Assembly (NCBI RefSeq): GCF_036898825.1
Contig: NZ_JARUND010000002.1
Coordinates: 1,984,001-2,048,000, forward strand
Reading direction: 5' to 3'
From: Streptomyces sp. B21-083
GTDB taxonomy: Bacteria > Actinomycetota > Actinomycetes > Streptomycetales > Streptomycetaceae
DNA length: 64,000 nucleotides
The notes below the pieces were generated by a model. That model was not told where the DNA came from and made no database searches. It saw only the letters and a list, made by a program, of their open reading frames with translations. Position numbers and translations under genes: made by a program. Below are positions 41,635-50,443 of this stretch, piece after piece (position 1 is the first letter of the stretch; each line of letters opens with the position of its first letter).

Positions 41635-43833
41635 ATGCCCCCGCGTACGAACGACAACGCACCGGACCGCGAGCAGGCACCGCAGCCGCCGCTCACGCGA
41701 CCGGGCCGTGAGCTCGGCACCCGGCCGGCCGACACGGCGGGGGCGGCCGACATCCTCGACACGGAGGATGCCGACAGCACCGACAGGCGCCCTGGCACGG
41801 AGCTGTCCAGCCCGCCCGGAACGAACGTGGCCGCTCCGGGCAGCTCCACACCGACCGACACCGCAGTACCCGCGTCGGCCGCCACGGGCAACGACAGCGA
41901 GCCGAGCCCCGCCCCGGCCACCGCCGGGACGGAAGCCGCAGGCACGGCGGTTCCCCCGGAAACTCCGAAGGCCGAAGCCGCCACGGAGACCAGGAAGGCA
42001 GCCGCACCCGACCTCGCCGAGGCGTCCGCCACCCAGACCTCGCCTGCGGGTACGGCGACTCCCCGGGAGACTCCGGACGCCGAAGCCGCCACGGAGACCC
42101 GAAAGGCAGCCGCGACCGACCTCACGCCCGGCCTCGCAGAGGCGTCCGACACCGAGACCTCGCCCGCAGGCACAGCCGCTCCCCCGGAGACTCCGGACGC
42201 CGAAGCCGCCACGGAGACCCGAAAGGCAGCCGCGACCGACCTCACGCCCGGCCTCGGCGAGGCGTCCGACACCGAGACCTCGCCCGCAGGCACAGCCGCT
42301 CCCCCGGAGACTCCGGACGCCGAAGCCGCCACGGAGACCCGAAAGGCAGCCGCGACCGACCTCACGCCCGGCTTCGGCGAGGCGTCCGGCGCGGGGGTCT
42401 CGCCTGGGGGTGCGTCGGATGTGTCCGCCGACCAGTCCGCCCCCGCCGCCTCCGACGAGCGCGTTGCCGCTGTCCGGCGGCTCGGGGAGTCGTCGAGGCG
42501 GTGGCGGGCGGTGCAACTCGGCGCCTGTGCCGCCGCGTTGGCGGTGGCGTTCACCGCCGGTGCCGTGGTGCTTGGCGCGGTTCGGGACGGGAGCGGTACC
42601 GCCACCGTCGCGTCTGCGCCGGCCGCCATGTCTCCCGCGCTGCTCGCGAGCGGGGACATCGGCGCGAGCATCGCCTCCCTTCAGGCGCATCTGCGGGCGC
42701 AGCCCAAGGACTTCGGCAGCTGGGCGACGCTCGGACTCGCCTATGTCGAGCAGGCCCGCACCAAGGGTGACCCCTCCCGGTATCCGCAGGCCCAGCAGGC
42801 CCTGGCTCGGTCCCTTGAGCTGAAGCCCGACAACGACCCCGCTCTCGCCGGGCGCGCCGCCCTCGCCGCCGCCCGCCATGACTTTCCCGGCGCCCTCAAG
42901 TACGCGGACCAGGCCCTCGCGCAGAACCCCTACAGCGAGCGCGCCCTGTCCATCCGTATCGACGCCCTGGTCGAACTCGGGCGGTACGACGAGGCGTTGA
43001 AGGCCACCGACGAGGCCGACGCCAAGCGGCCCGGGGTGCCTGTCTTCACCCGGTACGCGTACGTGCGTGAGCTGCGCGGCGAGGTCACCGTCGCCCGGCG
43101 GGTGCTGGAGCAGGCGCTCGGCTCCGCCACCTCTCGCGGGGACATCGCGTACGTGTCCACCACGCTCGGGCAACTCGCCTGGAACCAGGGCGAGTACAAG
43201 TCCGCCCTGGAGTTCTACGCCCGCGCCCTGGCCGCCGACGACGCCTACCTTCCGGCGCTGGAGGGCCGCTCGCGCGCCCAGTTCGCCGACGGTGACCGGG
43301 CCGGCGCGATCAAGGGCATGGAGGACGTCGTCTCCCGCTATCCGCTGCCCGGTCCGCTCGTCGAACTCGGTGAGCTGTACGAAGTCCGGGGCGGCGAGGG
43401 CGACTTGGCCAAGGCCCGCGACCAGTACGCGCTGGTCAACGCCTGGACCGCCATCGCCCGCGCCAACGGCGTCAACGCCGACCTGGACACCGCGCTCGCC
43501 GCCGCCGACCACGGCGACCGGAAGTCGGCGCTGCGGGCGGCCCGCGCCGAGTGGGACCGCCGCGAGACCGTGCACACGGCCGACGCCCTCGCGTGGGCCC
43601 TGCACGTCAACGGCAAGGACGACGAAGCCCTCCCGTACGCCCGCCGCGCCACCGCGACCGGCTACCGCAACGCCTCCTTCATCTACCACCGCGGCATGAT
43701 CGAGCAGGCCACAGGCCATCCGAAGGAAGCCCGCGCCTCGCTCTCCGCCGCCCTCGAACTCAACCCCGGTTTCTCCCCGTTGGGCGCCCGCAAGGCCCGT
43801 ACGGCTCTCAAGTCCCTGGAGGCGGCGAAGTGA
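41635..43833 (+). CDS. Membrane TPR protein with tandem repeats
   Basis: A 732-residue protein. Residues 1-280 are Ala/Pro/Glu/Thr-rich and include a 40-residue unit (PDAEAATETRKAAATDLTPG...) repeated almost exactly. A single helix follows (VQLGACAAALAVAFTAGAVVLGAV, about 290-315). The C-terminal 400 residues are tetratricopeptide repeats (ASLQAHLRAQPKDFGSWATLGLAYVEQ; ALARSLELKPDNDPALAGRAALAAARHDFPGALKYADQAL), a protein-binding solenoid outside or inside the membrane depending on topology. ATG 41635 has GAGGAGAGGG upstream. It links the DUF4331 protein and the permease, probably as a scaffold. Confidence 0.85.
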   Translation: MPPRTNDNAPDREQAPQPPLTRPGRELGTRPADTAGAADILDTEDADSTDRRPGTELSSPPGTNVAAPGSSTPTDTAVPASAATGNDSEPSPAPATAGTEAAGTAVPPETPKAEAATETRKAAAPDLAEASATQTSPAGTATPRETPDAEAATETRKAAATDLTPGLAEASDTETSPAGTAAPPETPDAEAATETRKAAATDLTPGLGEASDTETSPAGTAAPPETPDAEAATETRKAAATDLTPGFGEASGAGVSPGGASDVSADQSAPAASDERVAAVRRLGESSRRWRAVQLGACAAALAVAFTAGAVVLGAVRDGSGTATVASAPAAMSPALLASGDIGASIASLQAHLRAQPKDFGSWATLGLAYVEQARTKGDPSRYPQAQQALARSLELKPDNDPALAGRAALAAARHDFPGALKYADQALAQNPYSERALSIRIDALVELGRYDEALKATDEADAKRPGVPVFTRYAYVRELRGEVTVARRVLEQALGSATSRGDIAYVSTTLGQLAWNQGEYKSALEFYARALAADDAYLPALEGRSRAQFADGDRAGAIKGMEDVVSRYPLPGPLVELGELYEVRGGEGDLAKARDQYALVNAWTAIARANGVNADLDTALAAADHGDRKSALRAARAEWDRRETVHTADALAWALHVNGKDDEALPYARRATATGYRNASFIYHRGMIEQATGHPKEARASLSAALELNPGFSPLGARKARTALKSLEAAK
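41971..42400 (+). repeat. 120-bp tandem repeat within the TPR gene
   Basis: Units begin at about 41971, 42079, 42199 and 42319 (first spacing 108, then 120 and 120). The 60 bases at 42181-42240 and 42301-42360 are identical. The repeat stays in frame and encodes 40 residues per unit. Confidence 0.9.
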
Positions 43834-45581
43834 AGCCCCGTCGTGTGGCCGCCTCCGGCGCCGCCCTGTTCACCGCGGCCTGCGCGCTCGTGCTGGTTCC
43901 CGCCGGCGCCGCGAGCGCGCATCCTCTCGGCAACTTCACCGTCAACCGGTACGACGGTCTCGTCGTCGCCCCGGGGCAGCTCCGGGTCGCCCATGTCGAG
44001 GACCTCGCCGAGATCCCGGCGACCCAGGCCAAGCCCGACATCGAGAAGCTGGGTCTGACCGACTGGGCCGGGCAGCGGTGCGCCACCGCCGCGAAGGGCA
44101 GCAAGGTCACCGTCGCGGGCCGTACGGTCCCCCTGTCCGTCGGCAGCGCCAAGGCGAGCACGCGGCCCGGGCAGGCCGGCCTCAACACCCTGCGCGTGGA
44201 GTGCGGGCTCACGGCCGCCCTCCCCGAGGTCGCCGAAGGGGACACCGTTTCCCTCGGCTTCCACAGCGCGGGGATCGAGTCGGGCCCCGGCTGGCGGGAG
44301 ATCACCGCACGCGGCGACCGGATGACGCTCGCCGAGTCCGACGTACCGCAGAAGTCGGTGTCCGGTGAACTGACCGGATATCCGAAGGGGTTGCTCTCCT
44401 CGCCGGCCGACACCGCGACGGCCGCCCTGCAGGTGAGCCCGGGCGGCCCGGCCCTCGTCGAGAGCGGCGAGAAGGCGGCCCCGGCCTCCTCCGTGCTGCC
44501 GCGCGGCGCCGACCGCTGGACGCGCGCGCTGGACTCCCTGGTGGCCCGGCACGACCTCACGATCGGCTTCGCCGCACTGGCCCTGGTCATCGCGATCTTC
44601 CTCGGCGCGATGCACGCGCTCGCCCCGGGCCACGGCAAGACCCTGATGGCGGCCACGGCAGCCGCCCGGGGCGGCAAGGCCCGGCTGCGCGACGTCATGC
44701 CGCTGGCCGCCTCGGTGACGGTCACCCACACGCTGGGCGTGGTCGCCCTGGGCCTGCTGGTGACGGCCGGTTCGGCGGCGGCGCCCTCGGTGATCGCCTG
44801 GCTGGGCGCGGCGAGCGGTGTGCTGGTGACGGGGGCGGGCCTGACCCTCACGCGGCGGGCCTTGCGCCAGCGCGCACACGAGCGCACACACCTCGCCGCC
44901 CATCCGCACCCTCATCCGCACGACGACCACGGTCACCCCCATGACCAAGGTCACTCCCACGACCACACCCACGAGCACGATCACGAGCACCCCCACAGCC
45001 ACACCCACGCCGCCGACAAGGCCCCGGCACGCGAACTGGTCCTCGCCCACGCCTCGCACGCACACACGGACACCGCGCTCGCACCCGCGCCCATCGCGGC
45101 TCCCGCACAGGTGCACGACCACGGGCACGATCACGACCACTCCCACGAGCACCACGACCCCAAACACAAGCACACGCACGCCTCCACCACCCTCGAACAC
45201 ACCCACGGCGGCTTCACCCACTCGCATGACATCGCGCCCACCCTGCGCGGGACGATCCTCCTGGGGTTCGCCGGTGGGCTGGTGCCGAGTCCGTCCGCCG
45301 TGGTCGTGCTGGTCGGTGCCGCCGCGCTGGGGAAGGCGTGGTTCGGGTTCCTGCTCGTGCTGGCCTACGGGGTCGGCCTCGCGCTGACCCTCACCGGCGC
45401 CGGGTTCCTCGTCGTACGGCTGGGGAGCGGGGCAAACCGGCTGCTGGACCGGCGCCCGGGGCTCGCCGGAGGGCCGATGCTCGCGCTCGTCCGGCGTACC
45501 GCGCCACTGGCGTCCGCGTTCCTCGTTGTCGCACTGGGGGTCGGATTGGTGCTCAAGGGGGCGGCTTCCGCGCTCGGCTGA
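43830..45581 (+). CDS. NicO-family nickel/cobalt-type permease with His-rich loop
   Basis: A 583-residue exported/membrane protein. A signal-like start (ASGAALFTAACALVLVPAGAASAHPLGNFTVNRY) leads a 200-residue extracytoplasmic domain. The permease begins about residue 245 with LALVIAIFLGAMHALAPGHGKTLMAATAAARGG, the NicO/RcnA H-A-x-x-P-G-H-G-K motif. A very His-rich loop occupies residues 350-467 (HPHPHPHDDHGHPHDQGHSH and similar), then GFAGGLVPSPSAVVVLVGAAALG. It moves Ni, Co or a similar divalent ion. GTG 43830 overlaps the TPR stop, so the three genes are coupled. Direction of transport is not certain. Confidence 0.88.
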   Translation: MKPRRVAASGAALFTAACALVLVPAGAASAHPLGNFTVNRYDGLVVAPGQLRVAHVEDLAEIPATQAKPDIEKLGLTDWAGQRCATAAKGSKVTVAGRTVPLSVGSAKASTRPGQAGLNTLRVECGLTAALPEVAEGDTVSLGFHSAGIESGPGWREITARGDRMTLAESDVPQKSVSGELTGYPKGLLSSPADTATAALQVSPGGPALVESGEKAAPASSVLPRGADRWTRALDSLVARHDLTIGFAALALVIAIFLGAMHALAPGHGKTLMAATAAARGGKARLRDVMPLAASVTVTHTLGVVALGLLVTAGSAAAPSVIAWLGAASGVLVTGAGLTLTRRALRQRAHERTHLAAHPHPHPHDDHGHPHDQGHSHDHTHEHDHEHPHSHTHAADKAPARELVLAHASHAHTDTALAPAPIAAPAQVHDHGHDHDHSHEHHDPKHKHTHASTTLEHTHGGFTHSHDIAPTLRGTILLGFAGGLVPSPSAVVVLVGAAALGKAWFGFLLVLAYGVGLALTLTGAGFLVVRLGSGANRLLDRRPGLAGGPMLALVRRTAPLASAFLVVALGVGLVLKGAASALG

Positions 45582-45673
45582 GCTACTTTTGGGAAGAAAA
45601 CAGGCGGAGTGCAGAGAACCGGCGTGCAATGAGACGGAATCCGTGAACGCGCGGCTGCGATGGGGGGACGCCC

Positions 45674-47338
45674 GTGTCCGATGAACCAGGCAGTGAACGG
45701 GTGATCGCGGGACGCTACCGACTGCTCTCACCGCTCGGCGAGGGCGGTATGGGCACGGTGTGGCTGGCCCGTGACGAGTTGCTGTACCGCGAGGTCGCCG
45801 TCAAGGAGGTGCGCGCGCCCGCCGGACTGCCGACCTCCGAGATCGAGCGGTTGTACGCCCGACTGGAGCGCGAGGCCTGGGCCGCCGCCCGCGTCTCCAA
45901 CCGGAACGTCGTGACGGTGTACGACGTGGCGACCGAAGACGGCCGGCCCTGGATCGTCATGGAAGTGGTCCGCGGGCTCTCGCTCGCCGATCAACTGGAC
46001 GCCGAAGGGTCGCTGTCCCCCCAGGAGGCCGCGCACATCGGCGCCGAGGTGCTCTCCGCGCTGCGGGCCGCGCACGAGGCCGGGGTCCTGCACCGGGACG
46101 TGAAGCCGGCCAACGTGCTGCTGTCCAACGACGGCCGGGTGGTGCTCACCGACTTCGGCATCGCGACGGTCGAGGGCAGCTCGGCCCTCACCATGACCGG
46201 CGAGCTCATCGGTTCCCCCGAATTCCTCGCGCCCGAGCGGGCGTTGGGTCGCACCCCCGGTCCCGAATCCGACCTGTGGTCACTGGGCGTGCTGCTGTAC
46301 GCGACGGTCGAGGGCAACTCACCCTTCCGGCAGAACACCCCGCTCAGCACCCTGCGCGCCATCGTGGACGAGGAGTTGCCGCCGCCGCTCAGGGCGGGGC
46401 CGCTGACGCCCGTCATCGAGGGGCTGCTGCGCAAGGATCCGGCCGACCGTGTCACCGCCGAACAGGCCGAGCACGATCTGCGGATCATCGGGGCCGGGGG
46501 CACGCTTTCCGGGGCGGGACCCGTGCGCGCGGACACCGGGCCGACGGTCCCGTACACCCCGACGAGCGGGGCGGCCTTCCCGCAGCACCCGCCGACGCCG
46601 CCTCGGTCGATTCCCGTTCCCCCGGCGGCGAGTTGGGACGCCCCGCCGCAACCGGACACCTACGCGACCCGCACTGCCGAACCGGCCCGTAACCGCCGGG
46701 CGGCCGTCGTCCTGGTCGCGGGCCTCGCCGCCGTCGCACTGGCGGTGGCCGGACTGACGTACGAGCTGCTGAACCGTGACAAGGGCGGGGACAACACCGG
46801 TGCCGGCGCCGGCAGCAGCGCCCCGCCGAACAACAACCGTACGGGCGACGCGAGTTCGCCCAAGAACAGCCCCAGCGACTCCGGCGACGGCAAGAAGAGC
46901 CCCACCCCGAGCAGCAGCGACAGTGGCGCGTCCTCGCAGCCGGCGCAGACCGTCGAGGTCCATGTCTCCGGTTCGGGCACCGACTACTCGGGAACCTGTC
47001 CGCCGCCCGCCGCCGAGGCGCCCAGCTTCACGGCGACCTTCACGGTGGGCGACGTGCCCACGAAGGTCTCCTACCGGTGGGTGACGGAGAAGGGCGACGC
47101 ACCGGAGCAGGGCTGGCGGACGCTGTCGTTCCCGGCGGGCGGCGGGAGGACCAAGGAGAACAAGGTCTTCGTGACGACGTACGACGAGAGCGGGACGATT
47201 CGGAACGCGATCGGGGTAGAGGTCCGCGACCCGGTGGGCGTGAAGTCCAACTCCGTGCCCTTCTCGGTGACATGCGAGACGGAGACCCCGATGGACGGGG
47301 CCTCCTCTCCCAGTGGCACTCCCTCCGGTACGCCCTGA
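45674..47338 (+). CDS. Transmembrane Ser/Thr protein kinase (PknB-like)
   Basis: A 554-residue receptor-type kinase. The N-terminal kinase domain has GRYRLLSPLGEGGMGTVWLA, the VAIK-type lysine in EVAVKEVR, catalytic HRD in GVLHRDVKPANVLLSNDGRVVLTDFGIATVEG and APERALG. A proline-rich linker and one helix (VVLVAGLAAVALAVAGLTYELL, about 343-364) lead to an extracellular part with a Ser/Asn-rich stalk and a beta-rich domain with CPPPA and VTCET cysteines instead of PASTA repeats. The ligand is unknown. GTG 45674 follows GGGGGGACG. Confidence 0.92.
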   Translation: MSDEPGSERVIAGRYRLLSPLGEGGMGTVWLARDELLYREVAVKEVRAPAGLPTSEIERLYARLEREAWAAARVSNRNVVTVYDVATEDGRPWIVMEVVRGLSLADQLDAEGSLSPQEAAHIGAEVLSALRAAHEAGVLHRDVKPANVLLSNDGRVVLTDFGIATVEGSSALTMTGELIGSPEFLAPERALGRTPGPESDLWSLGVLLYATVEGNSPFRQNTPLSTLRAIVDEELPPPLRAGPLTPVIEGLLRKDPADRVTAEQAEHDLRIIGAGGTLSGAGPVRADTGPTVPYTPTSGAAFPQHPPTPPRSIPVPPAASWDAPPQPDTYATRTAEPARNRRAAVVLVAGLAAVALAVAGLTYELLNRDKGGDNTGAGAGSSAPPNNNRTGDASSPKNSPSDSGDGKKSPTPSSSDSGASSQPAQTVEVHVSGSGTDYSGTCPPPAAEAPSFTATFTVGDVPTKVSYRWVTEKGDAPEQGWRTLSFPAGGGRTKENKVFVTTYDESGTIRNAIGVEVRDPVGVKSNSVPFSVTCETETPMDGASSPSGTPSGTP

Positions 47339-47359
47339 GGGGACGGAGGCCTCGCCCGG

Positions 47360-48166
47360 TCAGGCGGCGCCGGTGAGCGCCGGCAGATAGCCGCCCGACT
47401 GTCCGGCGGCCGTCGGGTGGTACGACTCGCCGATGTTGAGCAGGTTGAGGCTGTGCAGCCACGAGCTGCCCGAGCAGAGCTCGTGACCGGTGAAGGCCGG
47501 CTTGACGTCCCCGAAGGTGAAGCCGTGGTCCGCGGCCCGTTTGGCGAGCGCGCTGTTCAGATAGTCGGACGCGCCGTTGATCGCGGAGCGCTTGGCCTCG
47601 GAGAGGCCGAGGCAGGTCTGGCCGAGCTTGTAGAAGCGCGGGTAGCCCAGGACGACCACGTGGGCGGCGGGCGCCCGCGAGGTAATGGCGTCGTACACGG
47701 TGTCGAGCTGACCGGGGAGGGTCGAGTCGACGTACCCCTTCGCGGTGTTGATACGGGCGAGGCAGGTGCTGTCGGACTGGAGCACACAGGTCGTCATGAC
47801 GTCGGCGAAGCCCGCGTCGTTACCGCCGACGCTGATCGAGACGAGGCCCGTGGCGGAGCTGAGGGGGGTCAGCTGGTTCGCCAGAACATCACCCGTTCGG
47901 GCGCCCGAGCAAGCGGTGAAGTTGAAGCTGGAGGGTGAATGGGCGGCTGCCCAGAGGGAGGGGTAGGCCTTCGTGCTGCGCTTGCAGTCGCCGCTGGAAC
48001 TGATGTAGTTGCCGGATCCGACGCCCGAGGAGTAGGAGTCACCGAGGGCCACATAGCCGGTGGGGGCGGCGAGTTGGGACGCCTGCGCGGACGTGGCCCC
48101 GGTGAGGGCGGCGCCGGCGGCGAGGAGGAGCGAGGTCACGTATGCCGTAATTCGGGAACGTCTCAT
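47360..48166 (-). CDS. Secreted SGNH-hydrolase lipase/esterase
   Basis: A 268-residue exported enzyme closely resembling the Streptomyces rimosus GDS(L) extracellular lipase. Signal peptide: ITAYVTSLLLAAGAALTGATSAQA. Block I is YVALGDSYSSGVGSG with nucleophile Ser44, block III GGNDAGFADVMTTC and block V ESYHPTAAGQ with the catalytic His. Six conserved cysteines predict three disulfides. ATG 48166 follows AGGAGGTTCC. It hydrolyses esters, lipids or possibly phospholipids outside the cell. Confidence 0.94.
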   Translation of the reverse strand: MRRSRITAYVTSLLLAAGAALTGATSAQASQLAAPTGYVALGDSYSSGVGSGNYISSSGDCKRSTKAYPSLWAAAHSPSSFNFTACSGARTGDVLANQLTPLSSATGLVSISVGGNDAGFADVMTTCVLQSDSTCLARINTAKGYVDSTLPGQLDTVYDAITSRAPAAHVVVLGYPRFYKLGQTCLGLSEAKRSAINGASDYLNSALAKRAADHGFTFGDVKPAFTGHELCSGSSWLHSLNLLNIGESYHPTAAGQSGGYLPALTGAA

Positions 48167-48468
48167 GGAACCTCCTTTAGCAGGATCTCTGCCACAACGT
48201 TCGTACCAACACCGCATGTTGATCGGAAGTGTCCATGCCAAGACTTTCTGGCCCGTTCCGGGACGGATCACCCGCGTTCGCGTTACGGCCCTTACCTCGA
48301 CCCGGGCGGAACGCGCCGCTCCGGGTTGCGTCCGCTGTCGCGGGGCACCCCCCACAGACGCGCCACGCGTTCGGGCGAGCTGTCGCGGAAGTTCCGCATC
48401 TTGACTCACCCGTCCCGCTGCGCGACATTGAAGCCCGGCATCCGGCGCGTCGGGGGGCAAAGTCGCCA
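48167..48468. other. Divergent intergenic region (lipase / glycan operon side)
   Basis: About 300 bp. The lipase promoter probably lies in the AT-richer part at 48180-48250 (CAACGTTCGTACCAACACCG, TGTTGATCGGAAGTGTCC). No gene with a convincing ribosome site is seen; longer frames through it look non-coding. Confidence 0.4.
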
Positions 48469-48906
48469 ATGCAGACCATACGGAACAAGCCACCTTCATC
48501 CGGGAGCGGACCGGGTAGCGGTGAGCCGCCGGAACAGGGGCGGGGGAACGACCTGTTCCCGCTGCTCACAGGCGCGGCCGTGGCCGTCGCGGCCAGCGGT
48601 GCGGTCCTCGCGCTGACCGACACCGCCTCACCGGTGCGCGGCCCCTTCACGCTGTTCTTCCTCCTCGCCGCACCGGCGTTCGCCGTGGGAGCCGCCCTGC
48701 GCGGACTGGAGCCGTTCGGCCGGATCGTGACCTCCGTGGCGGCAGCGGTCGCCCTCGATCTCCTGGTCGCCCAGGGCATGCTGGCGACCCACCGGTGGTC
48801 GGTCCGCGGTGGAGTCGTGACCGTGACCGTGATCAGCTCGCTGATCCTGCTGCTGGTTCTGGTACGGCGACGGCGCGACCGTACGGCGAGAAGACGGACC
48901 TCCTGA
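48469..48906 (+). CDS. Small membrane protein, hypothetical
   Basis: A 145-residue membrane protein with a Gly/Pro-rich N-terminus and four hydrophobic helices (LLTGAAVAVAASGAVLALT; FTLFFLLAAPAFAVGAAL; IVTSVAAAVALDLLVAQGML; GVVTVTVISSLILLLVLV) and a basic C-terminus RRRRDRTARRRTS. ATG 48469 is taken with GGGGGGCAAAG upstream. It precedes the acyltransferase gene by one base, so it is probably the first gene of the glycan operon. No known domain. Confidence 0.72.
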   Translation: MQTIRNKPPSSGSGPGSGEPPEQGRGNDLFPLLTGAAVAVAASGAVLALTDTASPVRGPFTLFFLLAAPAFAVGAALRGLEPFGRIVTSVAAAVALDLLVAQGMLATHRWSVRGGVVTVTVISSLILLLVLVRRRRDRTARRRTS

Positions 48907-48907
48907 C

Positions 48908-50047
48908 GTGGCTGGTGACGTGGCTCGTAATCTGACACCCGAGGTGACCCTCACCGTGCACCGTCCCGGCGAACTGACCGCCGCGGACCGGGCCGCCTGG
49001 ACGGCACTGCAGGCCAAGGCCCATCTGCACGGCACGCCCGAACTGGCGAACCCCTTCCTGTCCCCGGAGTTCACGCTCGCCGTCGGCCGCTGCAGACGTG
49101 GCGTACGTATCGCGGTGCTCCACGAGGGCGGGGAGCCGGCCGCGTTCTTCCCGTTCCAGAGATCCGCCGCCGGAGTCGGCCGGGCGATCGGGCTCGGTGT
49201 CTCCGACTGCCAGGGGCTGGTGCACCGCCCCGGATTCACCTGGGACGCCAGGGAGTTGCTGCGGGCCTGCGGGCTCGCCGTGTGGGAGTTCGACCATCTG
49301 ATCGAAGGCCAGACACCGTTCGAGGCCGGGGCCTCCGGCACCTTCCCGTCCCCGGTGATGGACGTCGACCAGGGGTACGAGGCCTATCTGGCCGGCCTCA
49401 GGGCGCGCTCACCCAAGTTCGCGCGCACGACGCTCGCCAAGGAGCGCAGGCTCGGCCGGGACTTCGGCGAGGTCCACTACGTGCACGACGAGCGTGACCC
49501 CGAGGCGCTGGCCGGGCTGATGGCCTGGAAGTCCGCCCAGTACCGCAGGACCGGACGCAGCGACCGGTTCGCGCATCCCTGGATCAGCCGGCTCGTGCAG
49601 CAGCTCTTCCACACCCGTTCCGACCCGTTCGCGGGCGTCCTGTCGGTGCTCTACGCCGGCGGGAAGCCGGTCGCCGCCCACTTCGGGCTGCGGACGGAAC
49701 GCGTGCTGGCCTGCTGGTTCCCGGCGTACGACCCGGCGTACTCGAAGTACTCGCCGGGGCTGATCCTGCATCTGCGGATGGCCGAGGCAGCCGCCGCCGA
49801 CGGTATCGCGTACCTGGATCTGGGCCGGGGACAGAAGGAGTACAAGGACTCCCTGAAGACCCGTGAACTCACGGTGTCCGAGGGGTGGGTGACACGTCGT
49901 CACCCGGTGGCGGTCGGACACCGGGCGCGGCGCGCTCCGGTCCGGGCGCTGCGCAATGTGGTGCTGTCCCGGCCGGAGCTCTTCGAGCCCGCCGACAGGG
50001 CGCTGAAGCGGATGGGACAGCTCCGATCCACAAAAGGATCAAAGTAG
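48908..50047 (+). CDS. BioF2/CelD-like GNAT acyltransferase
   Basis: A 379-residue GNAT-fold protein of the CelD/BioF2-like group, which acts in polysaccharide or exopolysaccharide modification. Features: the N-terminal GNAT half with NPFLSPEFTLAVGR and AVLHEGGEPAAFFPFQ, and a C-terminal half with AAHFGLRTERVLACWFPAYDPAYSKYSPGLILHLRMAEAAAADGIAYLDLGRGQKEYKDSLKTRE, a conserved acyltransferase stretch. GTG 48908 starts one base after the membrane protein stop. It may acylate the glycan made by the downstream glycosyltransferases. Confidence 0.85.
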   Translation: MAGDVARNLTPEVTLTVHRPGELTAADRAAWTALQAKAHLHGTPELANPFLSPEFTLAVGRCRRGVRIAVLHEGGEPAAFFPFQRSAAGVGRAIGLGVSDCQGLVHRPGFTWDARELLRACGLAVWEFDHLIEGQTPFEAGASGTFPSPVMDVDQGYEAYLAGLRARSPKFARTTLAKERRLGRDFGEVHYVHDERDPEALAGLMAWKSAQYRRTGRSDRFAHPWISRLVQQLFHTRSDPFAGVLSVLYAGGKPVAAHFGLRTERVLACWFPAYDPAYSKYSPGLILHLRMAEAAAADGIAYLDLGRGQKEYKDSLKTRELTVSEGWVTRRHPVAVGHRARRAPVRALRNVVLSRPELFEPADRALKRMGQLRSTKGSK

Positions 50048-50443
50048 TTGCGTAACGGTCAAACCAACAAAAACGTGTGACCTTGTTTCAGGTCTTGCCA
50101 TAAGGACGTAATCGTCAATACCGTCGTACATCTCACCCGCATCGGTACGTCGTCCTGTGACTCAGGGGAGGGCTCAGGGTCCACGACGACCGTCGGAGCG
50201 GGACGCGGTAGGGGGGTGCCGTGCTCGGGGGACGTGAGTCCCGCCGGGCCGTGCCGCGAAACCGGCCACCGAGTCAGGGTGTTCGGCCAGCTTTGCCAGC
50301 TCACCCGGCATGCACGCAAGACACCAGGAGACCGACACGGAGGAACCATTCGCATGCCGTAAGTGAGAACCCCCCTTTCGAACCGGACAAAATGCCGGGC
50401 CGCCCAGGGGAGGGCGGTCCACCGGACGAGAGGGACCAGACTC
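50048..50443. other. Intergenic region before the glycosyltransferases
   Basis: About 400 bp. The first 90 bases are unusually AT-rich (GGTCAAACCAACAAAAACG; TTTCAGGTCTTGCCATAAGG) and are the best candidate for a promoter of the glycan genes. A strong GGAGGAACC at 50338 precedes ATG-CCG-TAA (50354), a two-codon start-stop, with GTG 50363 just after; this could be a leader peptide or an alternative start for the glycosyltransferase. Nothing else is supported. Confidence 0.4.

Noticed and set aside
41971..42400. Possible CRISPR or mobile repeat in the TPR gene
   Set aside because: The 120-bp units are contiguous, in frame and coding, so this is a protein repeat.
48908..50047. FemX-type interpeptide bridge enzyme
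   Set aside because: The C-terminal GNAT pattern resembles FemX/BioF2, but the coiled-coil and tRNA-contact region of Fem proteins is absent and the neighbours are glycan genes.
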